Source: CAYSEW01 sp964430245
GTDB taxonomy: Bacteria > Bacteroidota > Bacteroidia > Flavobacteriales_D > Parvicellaceae
DNA: 64,000 bases
Assembly (NCBI GenBank): GCA_964430245.1
Contig: CAYSEW010000003.1
Coordinates: 62,001-126,000, forward strand
Direction: 5' to 3'
The notes below the pieces were generated by a model, which had not been told where the DNA came from, searched no databases, and saw only the letters and a program-made list of their open reading frames with translations. The first letter of the stretch is position 1; each line of letters opens with the position of its first letter. Positions 17,279 through 26,265 of the stretch are shown in pieces. The position numbers and the translations under genes are program-made.

Positions 17279-20005
17279 TCAAGCTTCAATGGGTTTATAC
17301 TTCCCTTTGCTTTTTCTTATTCTAGCAGCCACTACTTTATATTCTGGACACATAGCTTCTGAACAATGCTCATCTGAAGTAATATTATTAAGCATAATTT
17401 CTGGAAAATGAAATGTTGAGCTTAAAATTCCAGGCTTTACTTCATTAGTAATTTTAGCCTTAATATCAACTTTCCCACGAGGAGACTCAACACATACGAA
17501 ATCACCATCCTGAATCATTTCCTTTTCTGCATCATCAGGGTGAATTAGCAACACATCCTCTGTTAATATCTCGACATTACCCGTTCTACGTGTCATGGCA
17601 CCACAATTATAATGCTCTAGCTCACGATTAGTAGTAATAATATAAGGGTAATCTTTACCATATTTATCAACTTCATTAGATTCCTGAAATGGATAAAAGA
17701 AAAATTTCCCTTTTCCTCGTTTAAATTCTTTTACATGTAATAATTGAGTATCAGTTCCATCTTCAAGTACAGGCCATTGCTTTCCATTTTCACCTAATTC
17801 ATTCCATTTTACTCCTTTAAAAAATGGAACTATATCTGAAATCTCTTGCAAAACTCCATCGGCAGAATAATCATCCTGCTGATACCCCATTCTATTCATA
17901 ACATCTATAATGATTTGACCATCAGGCTTAGTTCCCTCAATAGGCTCTACTACTTGTTGTACCCTCTGAATTCTTCTTTCTCCATTCGTAAATGTACCCT
18001 CTTTCTCCAAAAATGATGAAGCTGGCAATAAAACAGTTGCAAGCTTAGCAGTTTCAGTCATAAATAATTCGGAGACAATCAGCATATCTAGATTAGACAA
18101 TGCCTTTATTACTTTTTGAGTATTAGGATCTGTCTGAACAACATCCTCTCCTATAATCCAAAGAGCTTTTAAATCTCCAGAGATAGCAGCATCAAACATT
18201 TCAGGAATTTTCAACCCTATATGAGAAGGGACATCAACTCCATAAAATTGATTGTATTTCTGATTTACTTCGGCATTCGTAACATCATAATAACCAGCTC
18301 CCTGATGAGGTTGAGCACCCATATCTGCAGCACCTTGTACATTGTTTTGTCCTCTCAATGGATTAACTCCTGCTCCTTTTTTACCAATATTACCAGTAAT
18401 CATAGCTAGATCTGCTATTAATTGAACTGTAAATGTTCCCTGAGTATGCTCAGTAACCCCTAATCCATGAAATTCCATTGCTGCTTTTGCTGTTGCATAT
18501 GCTATTGCAGCTTCTTTAACTAATTCTTTATCAACTCCAGTAATAGCAGACAACTCATCCATATCCAAACGAAGAATCTCTTCTTTCATTTCTTCATATC
18601 CCTCACATTTTTCCTTGATGAACTGCTTATCTTCAATTTCTTCAGTAATAATATAATAAAGCATCATATTTAACAAAGCAACATTAGTGCCTGGCCTTAA
18701 TTGTAGATGATAAGTAGCATATTTAGCCAATTCTATTCTTCTTGGATCTATTACTATTCCTTTGACTCCCTTCATTAACCTTTGCTTTATTCTAGCGCCA
18801 GTAACAGGGTGAGCATCAGTAGCATTAGCTCCAATTATTAAAATAAAATCTGTATGGTCGAGATCCTCAATTGAATTAGTAGCAGCACCAGTACCAAATG
18901 TTCTTTGCATACCTAATGCTGTAGGCGAGTGACATACACGAGCACAACAATCTATATTATTGGTTCCTATTACTGCTCGAATGAATTTCTGCATTAAATA
19001 ATTTTCCTCGTTAGGAGTTCTTGCAGAGGAGATACCAGCTATGGAATCTGGCCCATGATTATTTTTTATAGCATTAAATTGGTCTACCATATAATCATAT
19101 GCTTCATCCCACGAAACCTCTTCTAAAATTCCATTTCTCCTTACCATAGGACTTTTTAATCTATCTGGATGATCATAAAATTTAAAGGCGTATCTACCTT
19201 TTAAACATGTATGACCCAAATTTGCTTCTGCCTCATAGGGAGCCTGTATAGATAAAATCTTATTATTTTTTGTAGATACTTCTAAATTACAACCTACACC
19301 ACAATAAGTACACACTGTTCTAGTTTTTTCAGGTGTAACTACCGACTTAGATTGAAAAACATCAGAAATAGCACTTGTTGGACATGCTTGTGAACAAGCT
19401 CCACAGCTCACACAGTCAGAATCCATAAAACTTTGGTTATTTCCTTTAACTATTTTAGTGTCAAATCCTCTTCCAGCCATAGATAATACAAATTCCCCCT
19501 GCACTTCATCGCAAGCCCTTACACATCTATAGCAATTAATACATTTAGAAAGATCTGAAGTCATATAAGGATGACTAAAGTCCTTCTCATAATGGAGATG
19601 GTTATCACCTTCAGGGTACCTAACATCTCTGATTCCAACTTGAGCTGCTACTGTCTGTAGTTCACAGTTTCCATTTACTTCACATGTTAAACAGTCTAAC
19701 GGATGATCAGTCAACACTAGCTCAATAATATTCTTCCGTAACTTTAAAATATTTTCAGAGTCAGTATAAATATAATTACCTTCCACAACAGGAGAATGAC
19801 ATGAAGCCATTGTCTTGGTCTTACCTCCTTTTTCTATTGCCACATCAACACTGCACACCCGACAAGAACCAAAAGGATCTAAATTAGGTGCATCACACAA
19901 AGTAGGCACCTGTTCATTTCCTATATTCCTTCTAACAAAAGCTAAAATAGTCTCTCCATCAACTAATTGATAAGGTATATCATCTATGTATGCGGTCTTT
20001 TTCAT
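17279..20005 (-). CDS. NAD-type formate dehydrogenase, alpha (molybdopterin) subunit
   Basis: A 908-residue cytoplasmic catalytic subunit that oxidises formate to CO2. The N-terminus is NuoG-like: a [2Fe-2S] site (Cys37, Cys48, Cys51, Cys69), a His-Cys3 [4Fe-4S] site (His101, Cys105, Cys108, Cys114), and two [4Fe-4S] sites (Cys155/158/161/165 and Cys198/201/204/208). The molybdopterin domain follows, with its cluster at Cys232/235/239/267 and the catalytic Cys358 in ARVCHSPTALG. The active residue is Cys, not selenocysteine. The C-terminal MopB domain carries NRELEHYNCGAMTRRTGNVE. The set of clusters matches soluble FdsA-type, NAD-linked enzymes. It is the last gene of fhs-fdhD-fdsGB-fdhA. 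Confidence 0.93.
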   Translation of the reverse strand: MKKTAYIDDIPYQLVDGETILAFVRRNIGNEQVPTLCDAPNLDPFGSCRVCSVDVAIEKGGKTKTMASCHSPVVEGNYIYTDSENILKLRKNIIELVLTDHPLDCLTCEVNGNCELQTVAAQVGIRDVRYPEGDNHLHYEKDFSHPYMTSDLSKCINCYRCVRACDEVQGEFVLSMAGRGFDTKIVKGNNQSFMDSDCVSCGACSQACPTSAISDVFQSKSVVTPEKTRTVCTYCGVGCNLEVSTKNNKILSIQAPYEAEANLGHTCLKGRYAFKFYDHPDRLKSPMVRRNGILEEVSWDEAYDYMVDQFNAIKNNHGPDSIAGISSARTPNEENYLMQKFIRAVIGTNNIDCCARVCHSPTALGMQRTFGTGAATNSIEDLDHTDFILIIGANATDAHPVTGARIKQRLMKGVKGIVIDPRRIELAKYATYHLQLRPGTNVALLNMMLYYIITEEIEDKQFIKEKCEGYEEMKEEILRLDMDELSAITGVDKELVKEAAIAYATAKAAMEFHGLGVTEHTQGTFTVQLIADLAMITGNIGKKGAGVNPLRGQNNVQGAADMGAQPHQGAGYYDVTNAEVNQKYNQFYGVDVPSHIGLKIPEMFDAAISGDLKALWIIGEDVVQTDPNTQKVIKALSNLDMLIVSELFMTETAKLATVLLPASSFLEKEGTFTNGERRIQRVQQVVEPIEGTKPDGQIIIDVMNRMGYQQDDYSADGVLQEISDIVPFFKGVKWNELGENGKQWPVLEDGTDTQLLHVKEFKRGKGKFFFYPFQESNEVDKYGKDYPYIITTNRELEHYNCGAMTRRTGNVEILTEDVLLIHPDDAEKEMIQDGDFVCVESPRGKVDIKAKITNEVKPGILSSTFHFPEIMLNNITSDEHCSEAMCPEYKVVAARIRKSKGKYKPIEA

Positions 20006-20069
20006 TTATCTGTATCTTTTTTTTATCGTTTAATTTGATATTAAGTTACATTTAGGTTTATATAATTAT

Positions 20070-21725
20070 CTATTTTTTAATGTATTGCGCTAATTCATCT
20101 TCAAAATAATGGAGAATATTATTGATAGGTAGAGGAATACCTCCACCATGAGCACATAAAGAACCAGCTTCTAATGTATCCAGTAGGTCTTGAATAAGCG
20201 AATGCTCTATTTTATAATCTTCATTGATAGCTTTAGTGAACATTTCCTGCCCCCTCTTAGTTCCTAATCTACAAGGAAAACACTTTCCACAGCTTTCATA
20301 AGCAGCAAAATCAAATAAATGCTCTATATATTTCACCATTGGATAGCTCTCAGGAATACTAACTACTGAAGCATGACCTAATAAAAAACCTTCATTACCA
20401 AAAGATTCAAAATCTATCGTTAAATCATTTATTTTACTAACAGGAACAACTCCACCTAAAGGACCTCCAATCTGCATCGCTTTAACGGGCTCCTTAAATC
20501 CTCCAGCATCCTTATAAATAAGATCTGCTAAAGAATAACCCATTTCAACTTCGTACATTCCTGGTTGCTTAAAAAAACTATCTAAGCATACTAACTTAGT
20601 CCCACTTGACCTTTCAGTGCCAATACCCTGATACCAATCTCCTCCTTTTTCAATAATAGAAAAAACACTAGCAAGTGTTTCAACATTATTCACTATAGTA
20701 GGTTTATTGAAAAGGCCTTGCTGTGTAGGATAAGGAGGTCTAGTTCTTACTTCAGGGCGTTGACCCTCTATAGAATTGATTAAAGCAGTTTCTTCACCAC
20801 AGATATATGCTCCTTGAGCTTTGATTACTTTAAAATGGAAATTAAAGCCACTATCTAAAATATTATCTCCTAATAGGCCTTGTTTTATAAGCTTTTGAAT
20901 ATTTTGTTCAATAATTTCAACTGAATCCGGGTACTCTGCTCTAATGTACAATATACCCCATTCAGATCCAGTAATAAAGCCAGAAACCATCATTCCAAAC
21001 AGCACCAATAAGGGTTGTTTTTCCAATAGGTACCTATCTGAATAAGCTCCTGGATCACCTTCATCTGCATTACAAATAATGAATTTAAGTTCGTTTTCAA
21101 TATTTTTACATGATTCTAACTTAAATCCCATAGGAAAACCAGCTCCTCCTCTCCCTCTAACATTAGAAGTTTTTATTTCTTCTAACGAAGCCTCTTTACC
21201 CATTTTAATTACTTTCTCAAGAGCCTTTTTAAAAGCATCTATCGACAACTCCTCACCTGTTAACACACTTGAACCTGAACAATGAACATGATAATTATCA
21301 CCACCATTAATTTCATTTCCACCTACTATCTCTGCTATATCTGTATTTGACCTTGAAGAATAATTGACCCCATTAAAATGAAAAGCTCCATTTTCGTGAC
21401 ATCTTCCCAAACAGCACATATGACCAATTTCTTCTTTTTTAAAATGTTTTAATAGCTGTTCATTTAAATTATTCTGAGTACCTGCACATTCACAAGCTGT
21501 ACCATTACAGATATATACTTTCTTGTTTTTATTGTCCTCTTTTAAGAAATCATAAAAAGTAACAGCACCATAAGTGTTTGCTCTACCTACCAAAAAGTCA
21601 TCAGCTAATTGATCTAATTGATCTTGAGACAATGAATGATTCTCTGCATTAAGCTTACCCATTTTATCAAACAAGCTCTCATTCACTCCTTTTCTACCTA
21701 GCAATTCACTTAAATTCTTAGACAT
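20070..21725 (-). CDS. Formate dehydrogenase NAD(H)/FMN subunit, fused FdsG-FdsB (NuoE-NuoF) type
   Basis: A 551-residue diaphorase subunit that passes electrons from the formate dehydrogenase alpha subunit to NAD. Residues 1-125 are NuoE/FdsG-like: a helical part with NTYGAVTFYDF, then a thioredoxin-fold [2Fe-2S] site with Cys73-x4-Cys78 and Cys105-x3-Cys109. The rest is NuoF/FdsB-like: RGRGGAGFPMGFK and ICNADEGDPGAYSDR for FMN and NADH, GAYICGEETALINSIEG, an SLBB-like segment, and the [4Fe-4S] motif ESCGKCFPC plus a later SLC. In most bacteria FdsG and FdsB are separate genes; here one thioredoxin-fold domain leads directly into the FMN domain. It lies 64 bases before the alpha-subunit gene. 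Confidence 0.92.
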   Translation of the reverse strand: MSKNLSELLGRKGVNESLFDKMGKLNAENHSLSQDQLDQLADDFLVGRANTYGAVTFYDFLKEDNKNKKVYICNGTACECAGTQNNLNEQLLKHFKKEEIGHMCCLGRCHENGAFHFNGVNYSSRSNTDIAEIVGGNEINGGDNYHVHCSGSSVLTGEELSIDAFKKALEKVIKMGKEASLEEIKTSNVRGRGGAGFPMGFKLESCKNIENELKFIICNADEGDPGAYSDRYLLEKQPLLVLFGMMVSGFITGSEWGILYIRAEYPDSVEIIEQNIQKLIKQGLLGDNILDSGFNFHFKVIKAQGAYICGEETALINSIEGQRPEVRTRPPYPTQQGLFNKPTIVNNVETLASVFSIIEKGGDWYQGIGTERSSGTKLVCLDSFFKQPGMYEVEMGYSLADLIYKDAGGFKEPVKAMQIGGPLGGVVPVSKINDLTIDFESFGNEGFLLGHASVVSIPESYPMVKYIEHLFDFAAYESCGKCFPCRLGTKRGQEMFTKAINEDYKIEHSLIQDLLDTLEAGSLCAHGGGIPLPINNILHYFEDELAQYIKK

Positions 21726-21766
21726 ATAGCTATTTTAGTTGTTATAAAATTAACATATTCTACTTA

Positions 21767-22543
21767 TTAAGAATATCTAGTGGCTTTTTTATCTCTGCAA
21801 AAACCAAAAACAGAAATCCCTAATTCTTTAGCAAAATCTACAGATAACGATGATGGAGCAGATACAGCTAAAAGAACTGGAATTTTACCCATAAAAGTTT
21901 TTGTTACAATTTCATAAGAAATCCTACCACTTACTGCTAAAAACTTAGATCTATCTAAGAGGTTTTTATTGATCAACCCTCCTATAACTTTATCTACAGC
22001 ATTGTGCCTTCCTATATCTTCCCTAATAATAAGCAGCTCCCCATTTTCATCAAAAGCAGCAGCAGCATGAGAACCTCCAGATTGAGCAAAACCCATCTGT
22101 TGATTCTTCATTTTATCTAACAACCTGTCGATTATTTCAGGAGAAAAACTAAACCCACTTAATCTATCACCTTTAACAGAAAGGTCACCCAATTCTCTTT
22201 TTCCACAAATTCCACATGAAGACACAGAAAGCAAGCTTCTGCTATTTAAATACCCCTTTCCAAGTAAGTTAGATGGGATATCTACATTTAATGCAGTAAT
22301 ATAACCCAACTTATTTTTATTAATATTATTGAATTTCAATGGCATATTACCTTTGAATATATCTTCATTATGAAGCAAACCTCTTACCATATCTTCTTCA
22401 AAACCTGGAGACCTCATAATTACTGTAAAAGGTTCTTGATTAATATTGATCTGAAGAGCTTCTTCAATGGTCAAATAATCATCTACTCTACTTAAAGATC
22501 CATTTTCAAATTTCTCCCCTTCATATTTAGGAAGCTCAAACAT
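21767..22543 (-). CDS. fdhD: Formate dehydrogenase accessory sulfurtransferase FdhD
   Basis: A 258-residue cytoplasmic protein that transfers sulfur from a cysteine desulfurase to the molybdenum cofactor of formate dehydrogenase, which is needed for activity. The catalytic Cys pair is in SSCGICGKREL, and the conserved C-terminal block REDIGRHNAVDKVIGG is intact. Its position between fhs and the dehydrogenase subunits supports the assignment. The ATG overlaps the fhs stop by one base (TAATG), so translation is probably coupled. Length is usual for the family (250-280). Confidence 0.95.
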   Translation of the reverse strand: MFELPKYEGEKFENGSLSRVDDYLTIEEALQININQEPFTVIMRSPGFEEDMVRGLLHNEDIFKGNMPLKFNNINKNKLGYITALNVDIPSNLLGKGYLNSRSLLSVSSCGICGKRELGDLSVKGDRLSGFSFSPEIIDRLLDKMKNQQMGFAQSGGSHAAAAFDENGELLIIREDIGRHNAVDKVIGGLINKNLLDRSKFLAVSGRISYEIVTKTFMGKIPVLLAVSAPSSLSVDFAKELGISVFGFCRDKKATRYS

Positions 22544-24222
22544 TAAGATAATCCTGAAATTTTACCATCATTGTCAATTTCCATTCCTTCAGAAGCAGGA
22601 ACAGCAGGAAGTCCAGGCATCCTCATCATTTTACCTAAAATAGGGATAATGAATCCAGCACCCGCAGCAAATTCAAATTCACGTACATTTACTGTAAACC
22701 CCATAGGCCTTCCCAAAAGAGCATCATTATCACTAAATGACTTTTGTGTTTTCGCCATACATATTGGCAGGTGATCCAATCCAAGATCTTTAATTCTAGC
22801 TAATTCTGTTAATGCTTTTTTACTATAATCTACTCCATCAGCTCCATATACCTCTTTAGCTATAGTATCAATTTTATCTCTTACAGATGAAGACCAATCA
22901 TACAATGGCTTAAATTCATTAGAACCACTTTCAATTTCATTTACAACAGCTTCTGCAAGTGCTGTCATTCCATTACCACCAAGCTCCCAGCCTTCTGCCA
23001 AAACAGCATTAACTCCTAGCTCATGACATTTTTTTATAATAAAATCAGTTTCTTCAGTAGAGTCTGATGGAAAAGCATTAATCGCTACCACTGGATTTAA
23101 TCCGAATTTTTTACAATTCTCAATGTGTTTTTCCAAATTATCAAAACCTTTCTCTACTCTTTCCAAGCTTGGGGTATTGTACTCATCCTTTTTGGCCCCT
23201 CCATGGTGACGTAGCGCTCTTATTGTAGCTACCAAAACCAATGCTTTTGGAGACAATCCACCTGATACACATTTAATATCTAAGAATTTTTCGGCTCCAA
23301 GATCAGCTCCGAAACCAGCTTCTGTAATTACATATTTACTTAAAGAAAGTCCCATTTTAGTAGCAATAATGGTATTGGTGCCTTGAGCTATATTCGCAAA
23401 TGGTCCTCCATGAATAATCGCTGGGTTACCTTCTAAAGTTTGAACTAAATTGGGCTTAATAGCATCTTTCAACAAAATAGCCATTGCATTTTCAGCATTC
23501 AGGTCACGAGCATAAATAGGCTTCTTATCAAAAGTAAGTCCGATAAATATATTACCTAACCTTTTTTTAAGATCTTCAAAATTTTCAGCCATACATAAGA
23601 TAGCCATCACTTCAGATGCAGGAGTAATATTAAATCCATCCTGTCTTGGAACACCATTAGCAGTTCCTCCTAATCCAATTACAAGATTTCTAAGGGCCCT
23701 ATCATTCATATCCATGACCCTTTTCCAAACGATAGTACGAGGGTCTATATTAAGACTTCTAGTCTTGCTTTGGATATTATTATCGATTAATGCCGATAAT
23801 AAATTATTGGCCTTTTCAATGGCAGAAAAATCACCTGTAAAATGCAAATTAATATCCTCCATAGGAACAACTTGAGAATAACCACCTCCTGCAGCACCAC
23901 CTTTAATTCCAAAAACAGGTCCTAGTGAGGGCTCTCTCAATACAACAATTGATGATTTTCCAATTTTATTCATCCCTTCAGTTAACCCAATAGATGTAGT
24001 AGTTTTACCCTCTCCAGCTGGAGTAGGTGTCATTGCTGTAACTAATATTAAATTACTATTTTGAATGCTGTTTTTATCTAACAGGTTTAACGGTAATTTA
24101 GCTTTATATTTACCATAAAGCTCTAGTTGATCTTCTGTTATATTTAATTTAGAAGCAATATCATTGATATGATTCATTTTGGCTTCCTGCGCTATTTCGA
24201 TATCTGATTTTGAGTGTCCCAT
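22543..24222 (-). CDS. fhs: Formate--tetrahydrofolate ligase
   Basis: A 559-residue cytoplasmic enzyme that joins formate and tetrahydrofolate with ATP to give 10-formyl-THF; it can also run in reverse and make ATP. The P-loop-like TPTPAGEGKTT (65-75) is intact, with LREPSLGPVFGIKGGAAGGG and the C-terminal GRPMGFTVNVREFEFAAGAGFIIP split over two conserved strands. Length is normal (about 555). It is the first gene of a four-gene operon ending in formate dehydrogenase, so formate is at the centre of the operon: either made into one-carbon units or, in the reverse direction, released from 10-formyl-THF and oxidised. Confidence 0.96.
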   Translation of the reverse strand: MGHSKSDIEIAQEAKMNHINDIASKLNITEDQLELYGKYKAKLPLNLLDKNSIQNSNLILVTAMTPTPAGEGKTTTSIGLTEGMNKIGKSSIVVLREPSLGPVFGIKGGAAGGGYSQVVPMEDINLHFTGDFSAIEKANNLLSALIDNNIQSKTRSLNIDPRTIVWKRVMDMNDRALRNLVIGLGGTANGVPRQDGFNITPASEVMAILCMAENFEDLKKRLGNIFIGLTFDKKPIYARDLNAENAMAILLKDAIKPNLVQTLEGNPAIIHGGPFANIAQGTNTIIATKMGLSLSKYVITEAGFGADLGAEKFLDIKCVSGGLSPKALVLVATIRALRHHGGAKKDEYNTPSLERVEKGFDNLEKHIENCKKFGLNPVVAINAFPSDSTEETDFIIKKCHELGVNAVLAEGWELGGNGMTALAEAVVNEIESGSNEFKPLYDWSSSVRDKIDTIAKEVYGADGVDYSKKALTELARIKDLGLDHLPICMAKTQKSFSDNDALLGRPMGFTVNVREFEFAAGAGFIIPILGKMMRMPGLPAVPASEGMEIDNDGKISGLS

Positions 24223-24358
24223 AGATGTTAAATTATATCGATGAAGATAATTAAAAAAAAGAATTACAGTGTTAATAATTAATTATTCAATATTAAAGAA
24301 AACCATTTTATATTCAAATATTGAACATTAAATTTACGCCTTACAACTTCAATAAATT

Positions 24359-25285
24359 ATGAAAAATTATACTTTGGCAATTCATGGAGGTGCCGGAACT
24401 ATATTAAAATCAGAAATGGACTCTTCAAAAGAGGAGCTTTATAAAAATGGTCTAGAAGAGGCACTAAACAATGGATTTAAAATTCTAGAAAATAAAGGCT
24501 CAGCGCTTGATGCAGTAGTATTAGCTGTTGAAATCCTTGAAAACAATCCATTATTTAATGCTGGTAAAGGAGCTGTTTTTTCAGCAAACGGTAATCATGA
24601 AATGGATGCGTCAATAATGGATGGCAAAACATTAAAAGCAGGGGCAATTTGTGGTATAGAAGGAATTAAAAACCCGATAAAACTCGCTCAATCAGTAATG
24701 AATAACAGCAATCATGTTATACTTAGCGGTAAAGGAGCGATTGATTTTGCAATAGATCAAGGGTTTGAACAGATAGAAAGAGATTACTTTTTTGACACCT
24801 ATAGACATGAGCAATGGCAAAGAGTAAAAAAAACAGATGCCTTTATTTTAGATCACTCACCTAATAAGGCTGATAAATATGGAACTGTTGGTGCTGTCGC
24901 ATTGGATCAAGATGGAAATATAGCTGCTGCAACATCAACTGGAGGAATGACCAATAAAAAATATGGGAGAATTGGGGATAGTCCAATAATAGGCGCTGGT
25001 AATTATGCCAACAATAACACATGCGCTGTATCTTGTACTGGGAGTGGAGAATACTTTATTAGAGGGGTTGTTGCCTATGACGTTTCTTGCTTAATGGAAA
25101 TGAAAAACCTTTCACTTAAAGAAGCTGCCGAACTTACTATTCATAATAGAGTGAAAAAATTAGGCGGAGATGGAGGTTTAATTGCTATTGATAAAGATGG
25201 AAACTTTGCTTTACCATTTAACACAAAAGGCATGTATAGAGGCGTGAAATCTAAAAAAGGAATTCATCAAATTAATATTTACTGA
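24359..25285 (+). CDS. iaaA: Isoaspartyl peptidase / L-asparaginase (Ntn-hydrolase)
   Basis: A 308-residue plant-type asparaginase / beta-aspartyl peptidase. The enzyme cuts itself to expose a catalytic Thr, here Thr176 in YGTVGAVALD. Substrate-binding segments STGGMTNKKYGRIGDSP and CTGSGEYFIR are intact, as is the N-terminal AIHGGAGT. Such enzymes hydrolyse beta-linked aspartyl dipeptides. Next to cyanophycinase and cyanophycin synthetase the likely substrate is beta-Asp-Arg, the product of cyanophycinase, giving free Asp and Arg; this is inference from context. No signal peptide is seen, so it should be cytoplasmic. The 3' end overlaps convergent cphB by seven bases. Confidence 0.92.
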   Translation: MKNYTLAIHGGAGTILKSEMDSSKEELYKNGLEEALNNGFKILENKGSALDAVVLAVEILENNPLFNAGKGAVFSANGNHEMDASIMDGKTLKAGAICGIEGIKNPIKLAQSVMNNSNHVILSGKGAIDFAIDQGFEQIERDYFFDTYRHEQWQRVKKTDAFILDHSPNKADKYGTVGAVALDQDGNIAAATSTGGMTNKKYGRIGDSPIIGAGNYANNNTCAVSCTGSGEYFIRGVVAYDVSCLMEMKNLSLKEAAELTIHNRVKKLGGDGGLIAIDKDGNFALPFNTKGMYRGVKSKKGIHQINIY

Positions 25286-26136
25286 TCAAAAGGTTCTTCA
25301 ATTGGCAATACACTAACAGACCTATCACTTAATCTAAACCTATCGCCATTGGCTAAAATGTGTGTTGTTAAATTAGAGATAGACATAGGTGTTCCTTCTT
25401 TCAACAACGGATGATTATTATGAGTTAAATTATTAGGATCGAGTAAAATAACCATTCCAGAACCTATCACTTTAAATTCATTTCTATTTTTAATAATAAT
25501 ACCTGTATCCTCTGCTAAACCTATTCCTATTTTATCTGGAAATCTCGCAATAGCTTCAGACAACCTTCCAAATCTGCCTCTTCTAATAAAATGAGTATCT
25601 ATAATTAGATCGTTAATTAAATGCAATCCTTCTCTCATTTTTACTGCACCTTTCACCATAGACTCTTCACTGCTTCCACCCATGATCATTTCAGTAACCA
25701 TAGCCATAGCACCTGCACTTGTACCTGCGATAACAAAAGTTTCATTAATAAATCTACTCAATAATAAATCGTGAAATAATGTACCTCCAATAATATCAAC
25801 AATTTTAGATTGATCTCCTCCAGAAAACAACACGCCATCTGCAGCTTTTAATTTTTTTAAAAATGCAGGTGAATTACATTGAATCTCGTTTCTTATATCT
25901 AAAACACTTACACAGTCACAACTAAGCATATTAAATGCTTTCATATAATTATCAGCCACTTCATCAGGAATTCCAGAAGCAGTAGGAATAATTAAAATAT
26001 TGGCATGAATACCACCAGCTTCTTTTAAAATATGAGATAAAATACCTTCAGTAATAAAGTCGAAATCTCCTTTGTCATCAATTCCTTTATCTTCATTTCC
26101 TCCAATAGGAATTAGAATACCTTTTACCTCTTCCAT
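25279..26136 (-). CDS. cphB: Cyanophycinase
   Basis: A 285-residue serine hydrolase of peptidase family S51 that cuts cyanophycin (multi-L-arginyl-poly-L-aspartate) into beta-Asp-Arg dipeptides. The nucleophile is Ser140 in IAGTSAGAMAM; also present are the FSGGDQSKI strand (104-112), a VKGAVKMREGLHLI segment with IDTHF, and GIGLAEDTGI. Length matches intracellular CphB (about 270-290); no signal peptide is seen. It is divergent from cphA with a 129-base gap, and convergent with the isoaspartyl peptidase gene. The trio encodes making, cutting and final hydrolysis of the polymer. Confidence 0.95.
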   Translation of the reverse strand: MEEVKGILIPIGGNEDKGIDDKGDFDFITEGILSHILKEAGGIHANILIIPTASGIPDEVADNYMKAFNMLSCDCVSVLDIRNEIQCNSPAFLKKLKAADGVLFSGGDQSKIVDIIGGTLFHDLLLSRFINETFVIAGTSAGAMAMVTEMIMGGSSEESMVKGAVKMREGLHLINDLIIDTHFIRRGRFGRLSEAIARFPDKIGIGLAEDTGIIIKNRNEFKVIGSGMVILLDPNNLTHNNHPLLKEGTPMSISNLTTHILANGDRFRLSDRSVSVLPIEEPFDQ

Positions 26137-26190
26137 AATTACAAAATCTAATTTTATGCAAATATCATGTAATCATAATAAAAATTTAAA

Positions 26191-26220
26191 TTGTTTACGT
26201 CATATAAAGAATTATTTTTG
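26191..26220 (+). promoter_or_regulatory. Promoter for cphA (TTG-N19-TATTTTTG)
   Basis: A -33 TTG (26191-26193) and a -7 TATTTTTG (26213-26220) are separated by 19 bases, as expected for the primary sigma factor of Bacteroidota. The predicted leader before the ATG at 26266 is about 40 bases and rich in A and T. Confidence 0.65.
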
Positions 26221-26265
26221 CGCTCATTTTTGAATTATTTACAATAAATAAATAACAAATAAGTA

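Noticed and set aside
24313..24325. Palindrome TTCAA-ATA-TTGAA between divergent fhs and isoaspartyl peptidase genes
   Set aside because: Arms of only five A/T-rich bases are expected by chance in this composition. It could be an operator, but nothing else supports it.
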